Shown here piece after piece: positions 14,270 through 22,412 of a DNA stretch of 26,562 nucleotides (the stretch's first letter is position 1; each line of letters starts with the position of its first letter). A program made the translations under genes and the position numbers. The DNA is from JBDLSY01 sp041170585 (GTDB lineage Bacteria; Pseudomonadota; Gammaproteobacteria; Burkholderiales; Burkholderiaceae_C), in the NCBI GenBank assembly GCA_041170585.1, contig JBEDNN010000055.1:1-26562 (forward strand), read 5' to 3'. The notes beneath the pieces were generated by a model. The model had not been told where the DNA came from. It saw nothing but the letters and a program-made list of their open reading frames with translations, and ran no database searches.

Positions 14270-16573
14270 TTAGCGTTTTACATTGGCATCTACTACAGTT
14301 AGAGCCGTTAAATTTACAATACGGCGTACCGTTGCACTGGCAGTAATAATATGTACGGGTGCATTAGCCCCTAATAATATAGGCCCTACAGCGACATTAT
14401 TGCCTGCTGCTGTTTTAAGTAAGTTATAGGAAATATTAGCGGCGTCTAAATTAGGAAAAACCAATAAATTGGCAGAGTCAGTTAATGGGCTATCTTTAAC
14501 GCTATTGGTACGGATACGTTCATCTAAAGCGCTATCACCGTGCATTTCGCCGTCTACTTCAAATGACGGGCTGTGTGTGCGAATGAGTGCTAAGGCTTCA
14601 CGCATTTTTAATGCACTACTAGAATGGGCTGTTCCAAAGTTGCTGTGTGATAATAAAGCGACTTTAGGCTTAATGCCAAAGCGTTGCAATTCAGCAGCAG
14701 CCATTAGAGTAATATCACAAATTTCTTGCGCACTGGGGTCAAAGTTTAAGTGCGTATCTACTAGAAAGACGACTCTATTGGGTAACATCAACCCGTTCAT
14801 AGCCGCATAGCACGTAGCGTTTTTACGTTTACCAATCACTGAATCAATATAAGGCAAGTGTAAGCTAGGTGTGCCGAATGTACCGCAAATCATACCATCA
14901 GCATCGCCGTGCTTGACTAACATACACCCAATTAAAGTATGACGGCGACGCATTTCAATTTTGGCATATTGTTCACTAACGCCTTTGCGGGACATTATTT
15001 GATAATAGTCTGTATAGTAAGTGCGATAGCGCTCGTCTTGTTCAGGATTTACAATCGTAAAATCAATACCTGCTTTAATACGTAAACCAAACTTTTCTAA
15101 ACGTTTTTCAATGACGGCTGGGCGGCCGATGAGGATTGGTTTGGCCAATTTTTCATCTACGACGATTTGGACGGCACGTAACACACGTTCTTCTTCGCCT
15201 TCACAATAAACAATACGGGTTTTTTGATTGCTTTGCTCATTGGCTTGTTTTGCCATATTAAACAAAGGTTTCATAAAACTACCTGAATGGTACATAAATT
15301 GTTGCAAACTAGCAATATAAGCTGCCATATCTTTAATCGGGCGGGTAGCAACGCCTGCATCCATAGCAGCTTGAGCGACTGCTGGGGCAATTTTAACAAT
15401 TAAACGCGAATCAAATGGTTTAGGAATTAAATAGTCACGCCCGAAACTAAGGTTACCGACACCATAAGCGGCAGCAACGGCATCATTTTGTTCGGCTTGT
15501 GCTAACTCTGCAATGGCATAAACAGTCGCGATTTCCATCTCACGGGTAATAGTAGTCGCACCGACATCTAATGCACCCCTAAAAATATAGGGAAAGCATA
15601 AAACATTATTGACTTGATTAGGATAGTCCGTCCGTCCTGTACAAACAATGGCATCATTACGTACGGCAAGGACTTCTTCAGGTAAAATTTCTGGCGTTGG
15701 ATTTGCCAGTGCCAATATTAAAGGGTTAGTCGCCATTTTGGCAACCATAGTCGGTTTTAATACGCCTCCCGCAGACAAGCCTAAGAATACATCTGCATCA
15801 GCAATGACTTCATTTAAGGTACGGGCATCGGTTTTTTGAATGTATTGTGCTTTGTCAGCGTCCATTAATTCAGTACGCCCTTCAAAGACTAAACCACCTA
15901 AATCAGTAACCCAAATATTTTTTCGTGGTAAACCTAAAGCAACGAGTAAATTTAAACACGCTAAAGCGGCAGCACCTGCACCACTGGTGACTAACTTAAT
16001 ATCAGTAATACGTTTATTTAATACTTTCAAGCCGTTGAGAATAGCTGCACTCACAATGATGGCTGTGCCGTGTTGGTCATCATGAAATACAGGGATATTC
16101 ATACGTTTACGTAATTCACGTTCAATATAAAAGCATTCAGGGGCTTTAATATCTTCTAAATTAATTCCACCAAAAGTAGGTTCTAAAGCGGCAACAATAG
16201 CAATTAATTTATCAGGGTCGGTTTCATTAATTTCAATATCAAATACATCAATGCCTGCAAATTTTTTAAATAAAACCGCCTTGCCTTCCATAACAGGTTT
16301 ACTGGCTAAAGGACCAATATTTCCTAGCCCTAATACGGCTGTACCATTGGTAATAACACCTACCATATTGCCTTTAGCGGTGTAGCGAAACACATTTGCA
16401 GGGTCAGCGACAATTTCCTCACAAGCGGCAGCGACACCTGGCGAGTAAGCCAGTGCTAAATCACGTTGATTGCTCATTTGTTTAGTTGCAACAACTTGTA
16501 ACTTTCCAGGTCTACCTTGCTCATGGTATTCTAAGGCGGCTTTACGTAATTGAGAATCTAAAGGTTGTGTCAT
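14270..16573 (-). CDS. maeB: NADP-dependent malic enzyme with C-terminal phosphotransacetylase-like domain
   Basis: Oxidatively decarboxylates malate to pyruvate with NADP+, linking the TCA cycle to pyruvate and NADPH supply. 767 aa, close to E. coli MaeB (759). The malic-enzyme part (about 1-425) has YSPGVA, GKAVLFKKFAGIDVFDIEI, LEDIKAPECF, FHDDQHGTAI, a nucleotide-binding VTSGAGAAALACL and ALANPTPEI. The C-terminal part (about 440-760) resembles phosphate acetyltransferase, with RIVYCEGEEERVLRA, MICGTFGTPS and SHSNFGTAHSSSALKMREAL. In known hybrids this domain is regulatory, binding acetyl-CoA, rather than catalytic. The start is the ATG at 16571-16573. The upstream region is a run of short tandem repeats, and nadE follows. 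Confidence 0.97.
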   Translation of the reverse strand: MTQPLDSQLRKAALEYHEQGRPGKLQVVATKQMSNQRDLALAYSPGVAAACEEIVADPANVFRYTAKGNMVGVITNGTAVLGLGNIGPLASKPVMEGKAVLFKKFAGIDVFDIEINETDPDKLIAIVAALEPTFGGINLEDIKAPECFYIERELRKRMNIPVFHDDQHGTAIIVSAAILNGLKVLNKRITDIKLVTSGAGAAALACLNLLVALGLPRKNIWVTDLGGLVFEGRTELMDADKAQYIQKTDARTLNEVIADADVFLGLSAGGVLKPTMVAKMATNPLILALANPTPEILPEEVLAVRNDAIVCTGRTDYPNQVNNVLCFPYIFRGALDVGATTITREMEIATVYAIAELAQAEQNDAVAAAYGVGNLSFGRDYLIPKPFDSRLIVKIAPAVAQAAMDAGVATRPIKDMAAYIASLQQFMYHSGSFMKPLFNMAKQANEQSNQKTRIVYCEGEEERVLRAVQIVVDEKLAKPILIGRPAVIEKRLEKFGLRIKAGIDFTIVNPEQDERYRTYYTDYYQIMSRKGVSEQYAKIEMRRRHTLIGCMLVKHGDADGMICGTFGTPSLHLPYIDSVIGKRKNATCYAAMNGLMLPNRVVFLVDTHLNFDPSAQEICDITLMAAAELQRFGIKPKVALLSHSNFGTAHSSSALKMREALALIRTHSPSFEVDGEMHGDSALDERIRTNSVKDSPLTDSANLLVFPNLDAANISYNLLKTAAGNNVAVGPILLGANAPVHIITASATVRRIVNLTALTVVDANVKR

Positions 16574-16595
16574 ATATATTTGTTTATGTATTAAA

Positions 16596-16668
16596 AGGAT
16601 ATAAAGGATATAAAAGATATAAAGGATAGAATATAAAAATATATAAAAATATATAAAAATATATAAAG
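16596..16668. repeat. Two adjacent tandem repeats upstream of maeB
   Basis: A 9-bp repeat of the AAGGATATA type (about 16596-16628, roughly 3.5 units) is followed by a perfect 10-bp repeat ATATAAAAAT (16631-16660, three units plus a partial fourth). This tract lies 23-95 bp upstream of the maeB ATG, where its promoter is expected, so unit number could affect expression. Confidence 0.85.
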
Positions 16669-16783
16669 TAAACTATGATTATCGTTGATTATGATTTAAT
16701 TTTTTCTAAATTAACGAAGCTAAGCTTTGACTTATCTTTGACTTATTTTAGTAGTAAATTTTTAGTAGTTTTTTAGTAGTTTT

Positions 16784-16827
16784 AATTTAAGCTATTCAAC
16801 ATCAAAATTTAAGCTATTTAACATCAA
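16784..16827. repeat. 22-bp tandem duplication upstream of the UreE-like gene
   Basis: Two consecutive 22-bp units (AATTTAAGCTATT-AACATCAA, one difference: C/T) end 32 bp before the start codon. Just upstream, TTTGACTTATC and TTTTTAGTAG are also duplicated. The whole maeB/UreE-like divergent region (16574-16859) is built of such duplications; no terminator or RNA gene is seen. Confidence 0.85.
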
Positions 16828-16859
16828 TTCAATACCGACTCAATATTAAATATTTTATA

Positions 16860-17381
16860 ATGACTTCAATAAATAATTTACCGCCTCACCGTACTTTAAC
16901 TAAAAAACTAGATGCAAGTAACCGCTTGACTAGTAATATATTAGCCCGCGCGCCCAGTTTTACAGTTGTAGCAGGCGTTTTAGCCGATAAACTAACACAC
17001 GTTATATTGTCTACTGGCGAGACAGTGTCTTTACAATTACCTCACCATACACACCTTAATCCCGGTGATGTTTTGTTAGATGCAAGCGGTATGATGGTAC
17101 GCGTAGATGCTGCTGTACAAACGGTTTTAGCTGTAACGCATACAGATACTCAACAGTTGGTTAAATTGGCTTTGGTAGCACACAAACAAGGGCGTGCTTT
17201 GGGCTGGTCTAAAAACAAGCTACTGATTGCTGAAGACACCAGTTTACAATATTATTTAAAAAATATGGGTTTTGATATTGAATATACTCAAGGCGAGTTA
17301 GCATTGAGTGCTAATTTAGAGAGTTTACCTATGCCTTACCATGCCTGCGACAATGAGCACAAACACATACATAATCATTAA
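16860..17381 (+). CDS. UreE-like (urease accessory protein fold) protein, stand-alone
   Basis: A 173-aa protein. The order of features matches UreE: an N-terminal beta domain with THVILSTGETVSLQLP, then LNPGDVLLDASGMMVRV, a helix with LVKLALVAHKQGRALGW, and DTSLQYYLKNMGFDIEYTQGEL. The tail is His-rich (HACDNEHKHIHNH). In nickel-binding UreE the segment between these helices reads GNRHVPLQ...HHDHVL, with a metal-binding His (His96 in Klebsiella). Here it reads GRALGWSK...AEDTSL, so that histidine is absent. No urease or other urease accessory gene is in the window. The start is the ATG at 16860; the Shine-Dalgarno is weak. It may serve another metal-delivery role or be a relic; nickel handling is inferred only from the fold and tail. 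Confidence 0.65.
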   Translation: MTSINNLPPHRTLTKKLDASNRLTSNILARAPSFTVVAGVLADKLTHVILSTGETVSLQLPHHTHLNPGDVLLDASGMMVRVDAAVQTVLAVTHTDTQQLVKLALVAHKQGRALGWSKNKLLIAEDTSLQYYLKNMGFDIEYTQGELALSANLESLPMPYHACDNEHKHIHNH

Positions 17382-17472
17382 AAAACTGGCATACATAACA
17401 GTATGTGTTGTTTAAATAGTACAAATGATAATAATAGGCTGTATTTTTTTGTGTTTTTGAAAAGGATATGCG

Positions 17473-17478
17473 TATAAT
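17473..17478 (+). promoter_or_regulatory. Candidate -10 box upstream of the lipoprotein gene
   Basis: A perfect TATAAT, with a weak TTGTGT 18 bp upstream (17449-17454), lies about 188 bp before the lipoprotein start. It is the best sigma70-like match in the 284-bp gap 17382-17665, which is otherwise featureless AT-rich DNA. The long leader this implies is unexplained. Confidence 0.3.
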
Positions 17479-17665
17479 TATTTGATGAGACTAATTTAAA
17501 AATGTTAGTTATTAATTAAATAGTCGCTTAAATCAATATTATTTAGCTAGTTTTTAACAAAGATTAGCTCCAATCTATATCTATTATTTTTACAGTTTTA
17601 CCATCTTTATAGTTTTATTATTTTTATATTTTTAACCCTTACCCCTAACTTTTACTGGAATAAAC

Positions 17666-17974
17666 ATGACTAAGTCAATCATATTAGCCGCTTTAATCGC
17701 TACCACTTTAGTTGCTTGCTCTAAAAAAGCAGAAGAAACAACTATAGTAACCCCATCTATGCCTGCTGCTGAAATGCCAGCAACAACTGCAGCACCAGAA
17801 GCGGCAGCACCAGCACCAGCAACACCTGCTGATGCCGCTGCAACAGCAGTTAATACTGCTGCTGATGCCACTATGAGTGCCGCTGGTGCAGTAACTGATG
17901 CTGCTAAAGCAACTACAGATGCTGCTAAAGCTGCGGGTTCTGCTGTAACTGATGCAGTTAAAATGGCTAAGTAA
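17666..17974 (+). CDS. Small Ala-rich lipoprotein
   Basis: A 102-aa exported protein. The N-terminus (MTKSIILAALIATTLVAC) is a lipoprotein signal peptide with lipobox LVAC and lipidated Cys18, followed by SKKAEE. Then comes a Pro/Ala/Thr-rich stretch (about 27-58). The C-terminal half consists of alanine-rich repeats with the pattern TDAAKA and AADAT at about 10-11-residue spacing, expected to form an amphipathic helix. Similar small lipoproteins are common in proteobacteria, but this one has no assignable function. The start is the ATG at 17666 with GGA upstream. It has its own strong terminator, so it is probably a single-gene unit. The antisense frame is a shadow of the Ala-rich coding. 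Confidence 0.85.
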   Translation: MTKSIILAALIATTLVACSKKAEETTIVTPSMPAAEMPATTAAPEAAAPAPATPADAAATAVNTAADATMSAAGAVTDAAKATTDAAKAAGSAVTDAVKMAK

Positions 17975-17986
17975 TTAATTGATTGC

Positions 17987-18011
17987 TTTGTACTACTTAA
18001 CCAAGTACAAA
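17987..18011 (+). other. Hairpin TTTGTACT/AGTACAAA after the lipoprotein gene
   Basis: A perfect 8-bp stem with a 9-nt loop lies 12 bp past the stop codon and ahead of the terminator. It probably sits in the 3' UTR; no T-run follows it. Confidence 0.5.
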
Positions 18012-18036
18012 ATAACCAAGACAAAAAGTTAAATTA

Positions 18037-18061
18037 AAAACCGCCTCTGGGCGGTTTTTTT
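18037..18061 (+). terminator. Rho-independent terminator after the lipoprotein gene
   Basis: A 9-bp stem AAAACCGCC/GGCGGTTTT with a TCTG loop (18046-18049) ends in a T7 run. It lies 63 bp past the stop codon and insulates tkt from the upstream unit. Confidence 0.93.
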
Positions 18062-18123
18062 ATACAATTTAATTTTTATACAATTTAATTTATAGATGCT
18101 AATTTATAAATACTACTTAATCT

Positions 18124-18168
18124 ATTACTTAAATTACTTAAATTACTTAAATTACTTAAATTACTCAA
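18124..18168. repeat. 9-bp tandem repeat (ATTACTTAA x5)
   Basis: Four perfect units plus one with a single mismatch (ATTACTCAA) lie between the lipoprotein terminator and tkt, about 70-110 bp upstream of the tkt start. This is probably at or near its promoter. Confidence 0.9.
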
Positions 18169-18236
18169 TTAACTATTTAAGTTGTATAGCTCAAGTAAAA
18201 TAATAGGCTACACTTTATATTAACTTTTATCATTTT

Positions 18237-20291
18237 ATGACTTCAATTACTGCCATACCTAGCCATCTTAATGTTGAACTAACGATGGCAAATGCTATTC
18301 GTGTTTTAACAATAGACGCTGTACAAGCTGCTAATAGCGGACACCCCGGTGCACCTATGGGAATGGCCGATATGGCGGTTGCTTTATGGAAAAAGCATTT
18401 AAAACATAATCCAAGTAACCCAGCGTGGTTAAACCGTGATCGTTTTGTATTGTCTAATGGGCATGGGAGTATGCTGATTTATGCTTTGTTACATTTAACA
18501 GGTTATGATTTACCCATTGAAGAGTTGCGAAATTTTCGTCAATTACACAGTAAAACACCAGGTCACCCTGAAGTAGATATAACGCCTGGTATTGAGACGA
18601 CTACTGGGCCTTTAGGTCAGGGTATTACCAACGCTGTTGGTATGGCGTTGGCTGAAAAATTATTAGCCGCACAGTTTAACCGTGAGAATTTAAATATTGT
18701 AGACCACCATACGTATGTATTTATGGGCGATGGTTGTTTAATGGAAGGCATTAGTCACGAAGCGGTTGCTTTAGCAGGTGCTTGGAAATTAAATAAATTA
18801 ATTGCACTGTATGACGATAATGGCATTAGTATTGATGGTCAAGTAACCCCTTGGTTTATTGATGATACGCCTAAACGTTTTGAGGCCTGTGGCTGGAATG
18901 TTATTCGGGCGGTTGATGGGCATGATGCTGCTGCGGTATCTGCAGCCATTGCTATGGCTAAACAAATCAATGACAAGCCGACGGTTATTTGTTGTAAAAC
19001 GTATATCGGCAAGGGTAGCCCAAACCGTGCCAATACCAGTAAAGCTCACGGTGAGCCGCTAGGGGCTGCTGAAATTGAATTAACGCGAACGGCCTTAGGC
19101 TGGACAGCAGCAGCATTTGATATTCCAAGTGATATAAAATCAATGTGGGATTGCAAAAGTAGTGGTGAGCAACTTGAAGCTGATTGGAATGATTTGTTTA
19201 CTATTTATTCAAGGCAATATCCTGAATTAGCCAATGAATTACAACGCCGTATGCAGGGGCATCTTCCTGAACATTTTGCTGTGATAGTTGATACTGCTAT
19301 GCAAGCGGCTGTTACAAAAGCAGAAACAGTCGCTAGCCGTAAGTCAAGTCAAATAGCCTTAGAAGTGTTTACGGCTGCTTTGCCCGAATTATTAGGTGGT
19401 AGTGCCGATTTAACAGGGTCTAACTTGACTAATACGAGCAGTACACCTGCTTTTCGGGTTGATGCTACAGGCAATATAGTCGTTAATGCAGCGGGTCAAT
19501 TAGGCCGTCATATTAATTATGGTGTGCGTGAGTTTGGTATGGCTGCTATTATGAATGGCATTGCTTTACACGGTGGTTTTATCCCTTATGGTGGAACATT
19601 TTTAACGTTTAGTGATTATTCACGCAATGCGATTCGTATGGCAGCGTTAATGAAACGGCGTGTGATTCATGTGTTTACCCACGATAGTATTGGCTTGGGT
19701 GAAGATGGTCCAACGCATCAAAGTATTGAACACGCAGCCAGCTTGCGTTTAATTCCGAATTTAGATGTATGGCGTCCGTGTGATACCAGTGAAACAGTGG
19801 CTGCATGGGCATCAGCACTAAAGAACAAACACAGTCCGAGTGCTTTACTGTTATCACGTCAAAACTTACCTTATGTATCTAAAATAAACATAGACAATTT
19901 AGCCAAGGGGGGGTATGTCTTACGTGAATCAAATACCGTTCCTATGCACGCATTGATTATCGCGACAGGCAGTGAAGTCAGTTTGGCGCTAGAAGCACAA
20001 GCGATGTTAGCTATAGACAATATTTGGGTACGCGTTGTGTCTATGCCTAGCACTACTGTATTTGACCGTCAATCACCTGAATATAAATTATCTGTACTTC
20101 CTGCAAATGTGCCAACAATTGCAGTAGAAATGGGAGTCACTGATGGCTGGTGGAAATATGGTTGTAAAGCAGTAGTGGGAATTGACGTGTACGGCGAGTC
20201 AGCACCTGCACCCGTATTATTTAAACATTTTGGATTTACTGCGGATAACGTTGTGAATACTGTACGCCGTGTATTAGGCTTAAAACTTTAA
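18237..20291 (+). CDS. tkt: Transketolase
   Basis: Thiamine-diphosphate enzyme that moves two-carbon units between sugar phosphates in the pentose phosphate or Calvin cycle. 684 aa (E. coli TktA 663). Motifs: SGHPGAPMGMADMA (34-47), NGHGSML (74-80), the ThDP/metal motif GDGCLMEG...LYDDN (164-195), GSADLTGSN, and FTHDSIGLGEDGPTHQ in the pyrimidine-binding domain. The frame begins at ATG 18237, but homologues start near residue 17 (MANAIRVL), so the ATG at 18285 is also plausible; neither has a convincing Shine-Dalgarno. gap follows 284 bp downstream with an M2 element between them. The tkt-gap pairing is common in carbon-metabolism clusters and says nothing firm about CO2 fixation here. Confidence 0.97.
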   Translation: MTSITAIPSHLNVELTMANAIRVLTIDAVQAANSGHPGAPMGMADMAVALWKKHLKHNPSNPAWLNRDRFVLSNGHGSMLIYALLHLTGYDLPIEELRNFRQLHSKTPGHPEVDITPGIETTTGPLGQGITNAVGMALAEKLLAAQFNRENLNIVDHHTYVFMGDGCLMEGISHEAVALAGAWKLNKLIALYDDNGISIDGQVTPWFIDDTPKRFEACGWNVIRAVDGHDAAAVSAAIAMAKQINDKPTVICCKTYIGKGSPNRANTSKAHGEPLGAAEIELTRTALGWTAAAFDIPSDIKSMWDCKSSGEQLEADWNDLFTIYSRQYPELANELQRRMQGHLPEHFAVIVDTAMQAAVTKAETVASRKSSQIALEVFTAALPELLGGSADLTGSNLTNTSSTPAFRVDATGNIVVNAAGQLGRHINYGVREFGMAAIMNGIALHGGFIPYGGTFLTFSDYSRNAIRMAALMKRRVIHVFTHDSIGLGEDGPTHQSIEHAASLRLIPNLDVWRPCDTSETVAAWASALKNKHSPSALLLSRQNLPYVSKINIDNLAKGGYVLRESNTVPMHALIIATGSEVSLALEAQAMLAIDNIWVRVVSMPSTTVFDRQSPEYKLSVLPANVPTIAVEMGVTDGWWKYGCKAVVGIDVYGESAPAPVLFKHFGFTADNVVNTVRRVLGLKL

Positions 20292-20376
20292 TTATATTTA
20301 TAACTTATATTTTGTATCAAATTAGTATTTATGTAATATAGTTGTAATTTTTAGTATACATTTAAACTTAAAATGC

Positions 20377-20420
20377 CTAAATATATAAACATCTAAATAT
20401 ATAAACATCTAAATATTTAA
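20377..20420. repeat. 16-bp tandem repeat, 2.75 units
   Basis: CTAAATATATAAACAT occurs twice in a row and a third partial unit CTAAATATTTAA follows. The M2 element at 20421 is inserted at the end of this tract, and its duplicated target ATATTTAA belongs to the partial unit. Confidence 0.88.
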
Positions 20421-20528
20421 GGCATTGCTACTTTAATATGGTTAAAGTATATATTTCTAAAATTTTCTTAGCAAAATAAAGCTTGCGTAAGATAAAAAAC
20501 ACAATAACTATTTTTAAGTAGCAATGCC
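20421..20528 (+). mobile_element. M2 MITE-like element, copy 1 (108 bp, 8-bp TSD)
   Basis: Terminal inverted repeats GGCATTGCTACTTTAA and TTTTTAAGTAGCAATGCC bound a 108-bp non-coding element. Perfect 8-bp direct repeats ATATTTAA flank it (20413-20420 and 20529-20536). An internal imperfect dyad, TCTTAGCAA...TTGCGTAAGA, is largely conserved in copy 2. It lies in the leader/promoter region of gap, ending 47 bp before the start codon. Confidence 0.93.
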
Positions 20529-20575
20529 ATATTTAAATACTTAAACATTTTTAACTCATCATTAAGGAAATTTTT

Positions 20576-21589
20576 ATGACTATTCGTATTGGTATTAACG
20601 GCTATGGACGTATTGGACGTAATATTTTACGTGCGTATTATGAAAACGGTAAGTATAGTAAAGACATTCAAATTGTTGCGATTAATGATTTAGGCGATGC
20701 TAAAATCAATGCTCATTTAACACAATATGACACAGCCCACGGCAAATTTCCAGGTACAGTTACCGTTGATGGTGATTCAATTGTTGTAAATGGTGATTAT
20801 ATTAAAGTCTTTGCTCAACGTGACCCAGCACAAATTCCTTGGAGCAGTGTAGGTGTTGATGTAGTACTAGAATGCACTGGGTTTTTTACAACAAAAGCTG
20901 ATGCGTCTAAACATTTTCAAGGCGGTGCAAAAAAAGTAATTATTTCTGCCCCAGGTGGTAAGGATGTTGATGCAACCGTTGTCTACGGTGTAAATCACCA
21001 TGTATTAACCAGTGAAATGACCGTGATTTCTAATGCATCTTGCACAACCAATTGTTTGGCGCCTTTGGCAAAAGTATTAAATGATACTGTGGGCATAGAA
21101 ACAGGTTTAATGACAACGATTCATGCGTATACCAATGACCAAAAGCTAACCGATGTTTATCATGATGACGTTCGTCGTGCTCGTAGTGCTACACAAAGTA
21201 TGATTCCGACTAAAACAGGGGCTGCTGCTGCTGTGGGTTTAGTTTTACCTGAATTAAATGGTAAATTAGATGGTTATTCTATGCGCGTTCCGACTATCAA
21301 TGTGAGTGTAGTTGATTTAAGCTTTATCGCTAAACGTGATACCAGTGTTGATGAAATCAATGCTTTAATTAAAACTGCTTCAGAAGGTATGCTTAAAGGT
21401 GTACTAGATTATACTGATGCACCCTTAGTAAGCGTTGATTTTAATCATAATCCAGCCAGTTCAGTATTTGATGCGACGCTAACCAAAGTCAGCGGTAAAT
21501 TAGTCAAGGTAAATAGTTGGTACGACAATGAGTGGGGATTTTCAAATCGCATGTTAGATACCACTATGGCTTTAATGGCAGCAAAATAA
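20576..21589 (+). CDS. gap: Glyceraldehyde-3-phosphate dehydrogenase, type I
   Basis: Converts glyceraldehyde-3-phosphate to 1,3-bisphosphoglycerate in glycolysis/gluconeogenesis. 337 aa (E. coli GapA 331). The N-terminal Rossmann motif GINGYGRIGRN (7-17) and the catalytic SNASCTTNCLAP, with Cys156 and proton acceptor His183 (TIHAYTNDQ), are intact. SWYDNEWGFSNRM near the C-terminus is typical. The acid in VAINDLGD favours NAD over NADP. The start is fixed by AAGGAA about 7 nt before the ATG. Downstream is a 13-bp-stem bidirectional terminator. An M2 element lies immediately upstream, so the promoter is either inside it, in the 47 bp after it, or interrupted by it. Confidence 0.97.
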   Translation: MTIRIGINGYGRIGRNILRAYYENGKYSKDIQIVAINDLGDAKINAHLTQYDTAHGKFPGTVTVDGDSIVVNGDYIKVFAQRDPAQIPWSSVGVDVVLECTGFFTTKADASKHFQGGAKKVIISAPGGKDVDATVVYGVNHHVLTSEMTVISNASCTTNCLAPLAKVLNDTVGIETGLMTTIHAYTNDQKLTDVYHDDVRRARSATQSMIPTKTGAAAAVGLVLPELNGKLDGYSMRVPTINVSVVDLSFIAKRDTSVDEINALIKTASEGMLKGVLDYTDAPLVSVDFNHNPASSVFDATLTKVSGKLVKVNSWYDNEWGFSNRMLDTTMALMAAK

Positions 21590-21682
21590 ATTTATATATT
21601 GTTATATATTATTATGTTGTTACATTGTTGTACTCTTTAATCTTTAGTGATATTTTCTAATTATTCTAATTATTCTAATAAT

Positions 21683-21714
21683 AAATAAACCCGCTGATTT
21701 AAGCGGGTTTATTT
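21683..21714. terminator. Bidirectional terminator between gap and a convergent gene
   Basis: A perfect 13-bp stem AAATAAACCCGCT/AGCGGGTTTATTT with a 6-nt loop lies 93 bp past the gap stop and 53 bp from the stop of the convergent beta-barrel gene. A/T-rich arms on both sides make it usable from either direction. Confidence 0.9.
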
Positions 21715-21738
21715 ACATTTACTGCATTAAACACTATT

Positions 21739-21770
21739 TAAAAATACCGTTTAAATAAAAATACCGTTTA
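21739..21770. repeat. 15-bp duplication at the 3' end of the beta-barrel gene
   Basis: TAAAAATACCGTTTA occurs twice with a 17-bp period; the right copy contains the stop codon of the minus-strand gene (21768-21770). Confidence 0.85.
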
Positions 21771-22301
21771 AAAGTATTGTTTGGCAACTAAATTAACATT
21801 TGTCTGTTTTAAAGCAGGGAAATAACCTGTAGACCGTGTGGGATAAAAATCAATATCTAAACCAACCGCATTTTTTTTGTCAAAAAAATCAAGACCCACA
21901 CCATAATTGATACCATTAGTAGACCAAGCTTTATCAACTGTTATTTTGTTTCTTCCAATACCTATTTTAGCATTTACACTCATAAATGAATTAATTGGCA
22001 TGATACCTACGGCACGAACAGACACTGCGTGAGACCTTATTTTGGGCGAAGCGGTAGAGGCATTTTGTTCATACAACGATTGATATTTAGTAACTACTGC
22101 AAAGTTGGGGTGCAGTTTATAGCCTAATCCAACACCAACAGTACCCATTGTTGGTTCTTGACCTGATTTTGAGAGAGAGACATATTGAGATTTTTCAGCT
22201 AAAGCAACGCTGGTTACGCCTAAGCTCATTTCTAAATACATTTGTGCTTGAGAGGTACTGATAATATTAAGTAAAATCAAGGGTAGAATTGTTTTTTTCA
22301 T
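21768..22301 (-). CDS. Small outer-membrane beta-barrel-like protein
   Basis: A 177-aa exported protein. The signal peptide is about 1-19 (MKKTILPLILLNIISTSQA). The rest alternates polar and hydrophobic residues in strand-length segments: GTVGVGLGYKL, FAVVTKYQSL, SVNAKIGIGR, NYGVGLDFF and AVGLDIDFYP. It ends in VNLVAKQYF, with the terminal aromatic residue typical of outer-membrane barrels. Size and pattern suit an OmpA/OmpW-like eight-stranded barrel. No specific family is recognised. The start is the ATG at 22299-22301; the Shine-Dalgarno is weak. It is convergent with gap and follows valS on the same strand after 111 bp. Confidence 0.7.
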   Translation of the reverse strand: MKKTILPLILLNIISTSQAQMYLEMSLGVTSVALAEKSQYVSLSKSGQEPTMGTVGVGLGYKLHPNFAVVTKYQSLYEQNASTASPKIRSHAVSVRAVGIMPINSFMSVNAKIGIGRNKITVDKAWSTNGINYGVGLDFFDKKNAVGLDIDFYPTRSTGYFPALKQTNVNLVAKQYF

Positions 22302-22412
22302 GGTAATTTATTTATAGTTGCCCAGCCAATATTAAATAATTGAATAACTGAATAGGTTAATTAATATTGATATGATTGATATTGATAATTATTACAGTGT
22401 TTTCAAATTATA

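Noticed and set aside
16596..16668. Possible CRISPR-like array
   Set aside because: The units are 9-10 bp and head-to-tail without spacers; these are simple tandem repeats.
17632..18024. Minus-strand 130-codon frame opposite the Ala-rich lipoprotein
   Set aside because: It mirrors the GCT/GCA-rich coding of the lipoprotein, runs into its terminator, and has no family-like motif; the plus-strand frame has a lipobox and a terminator.
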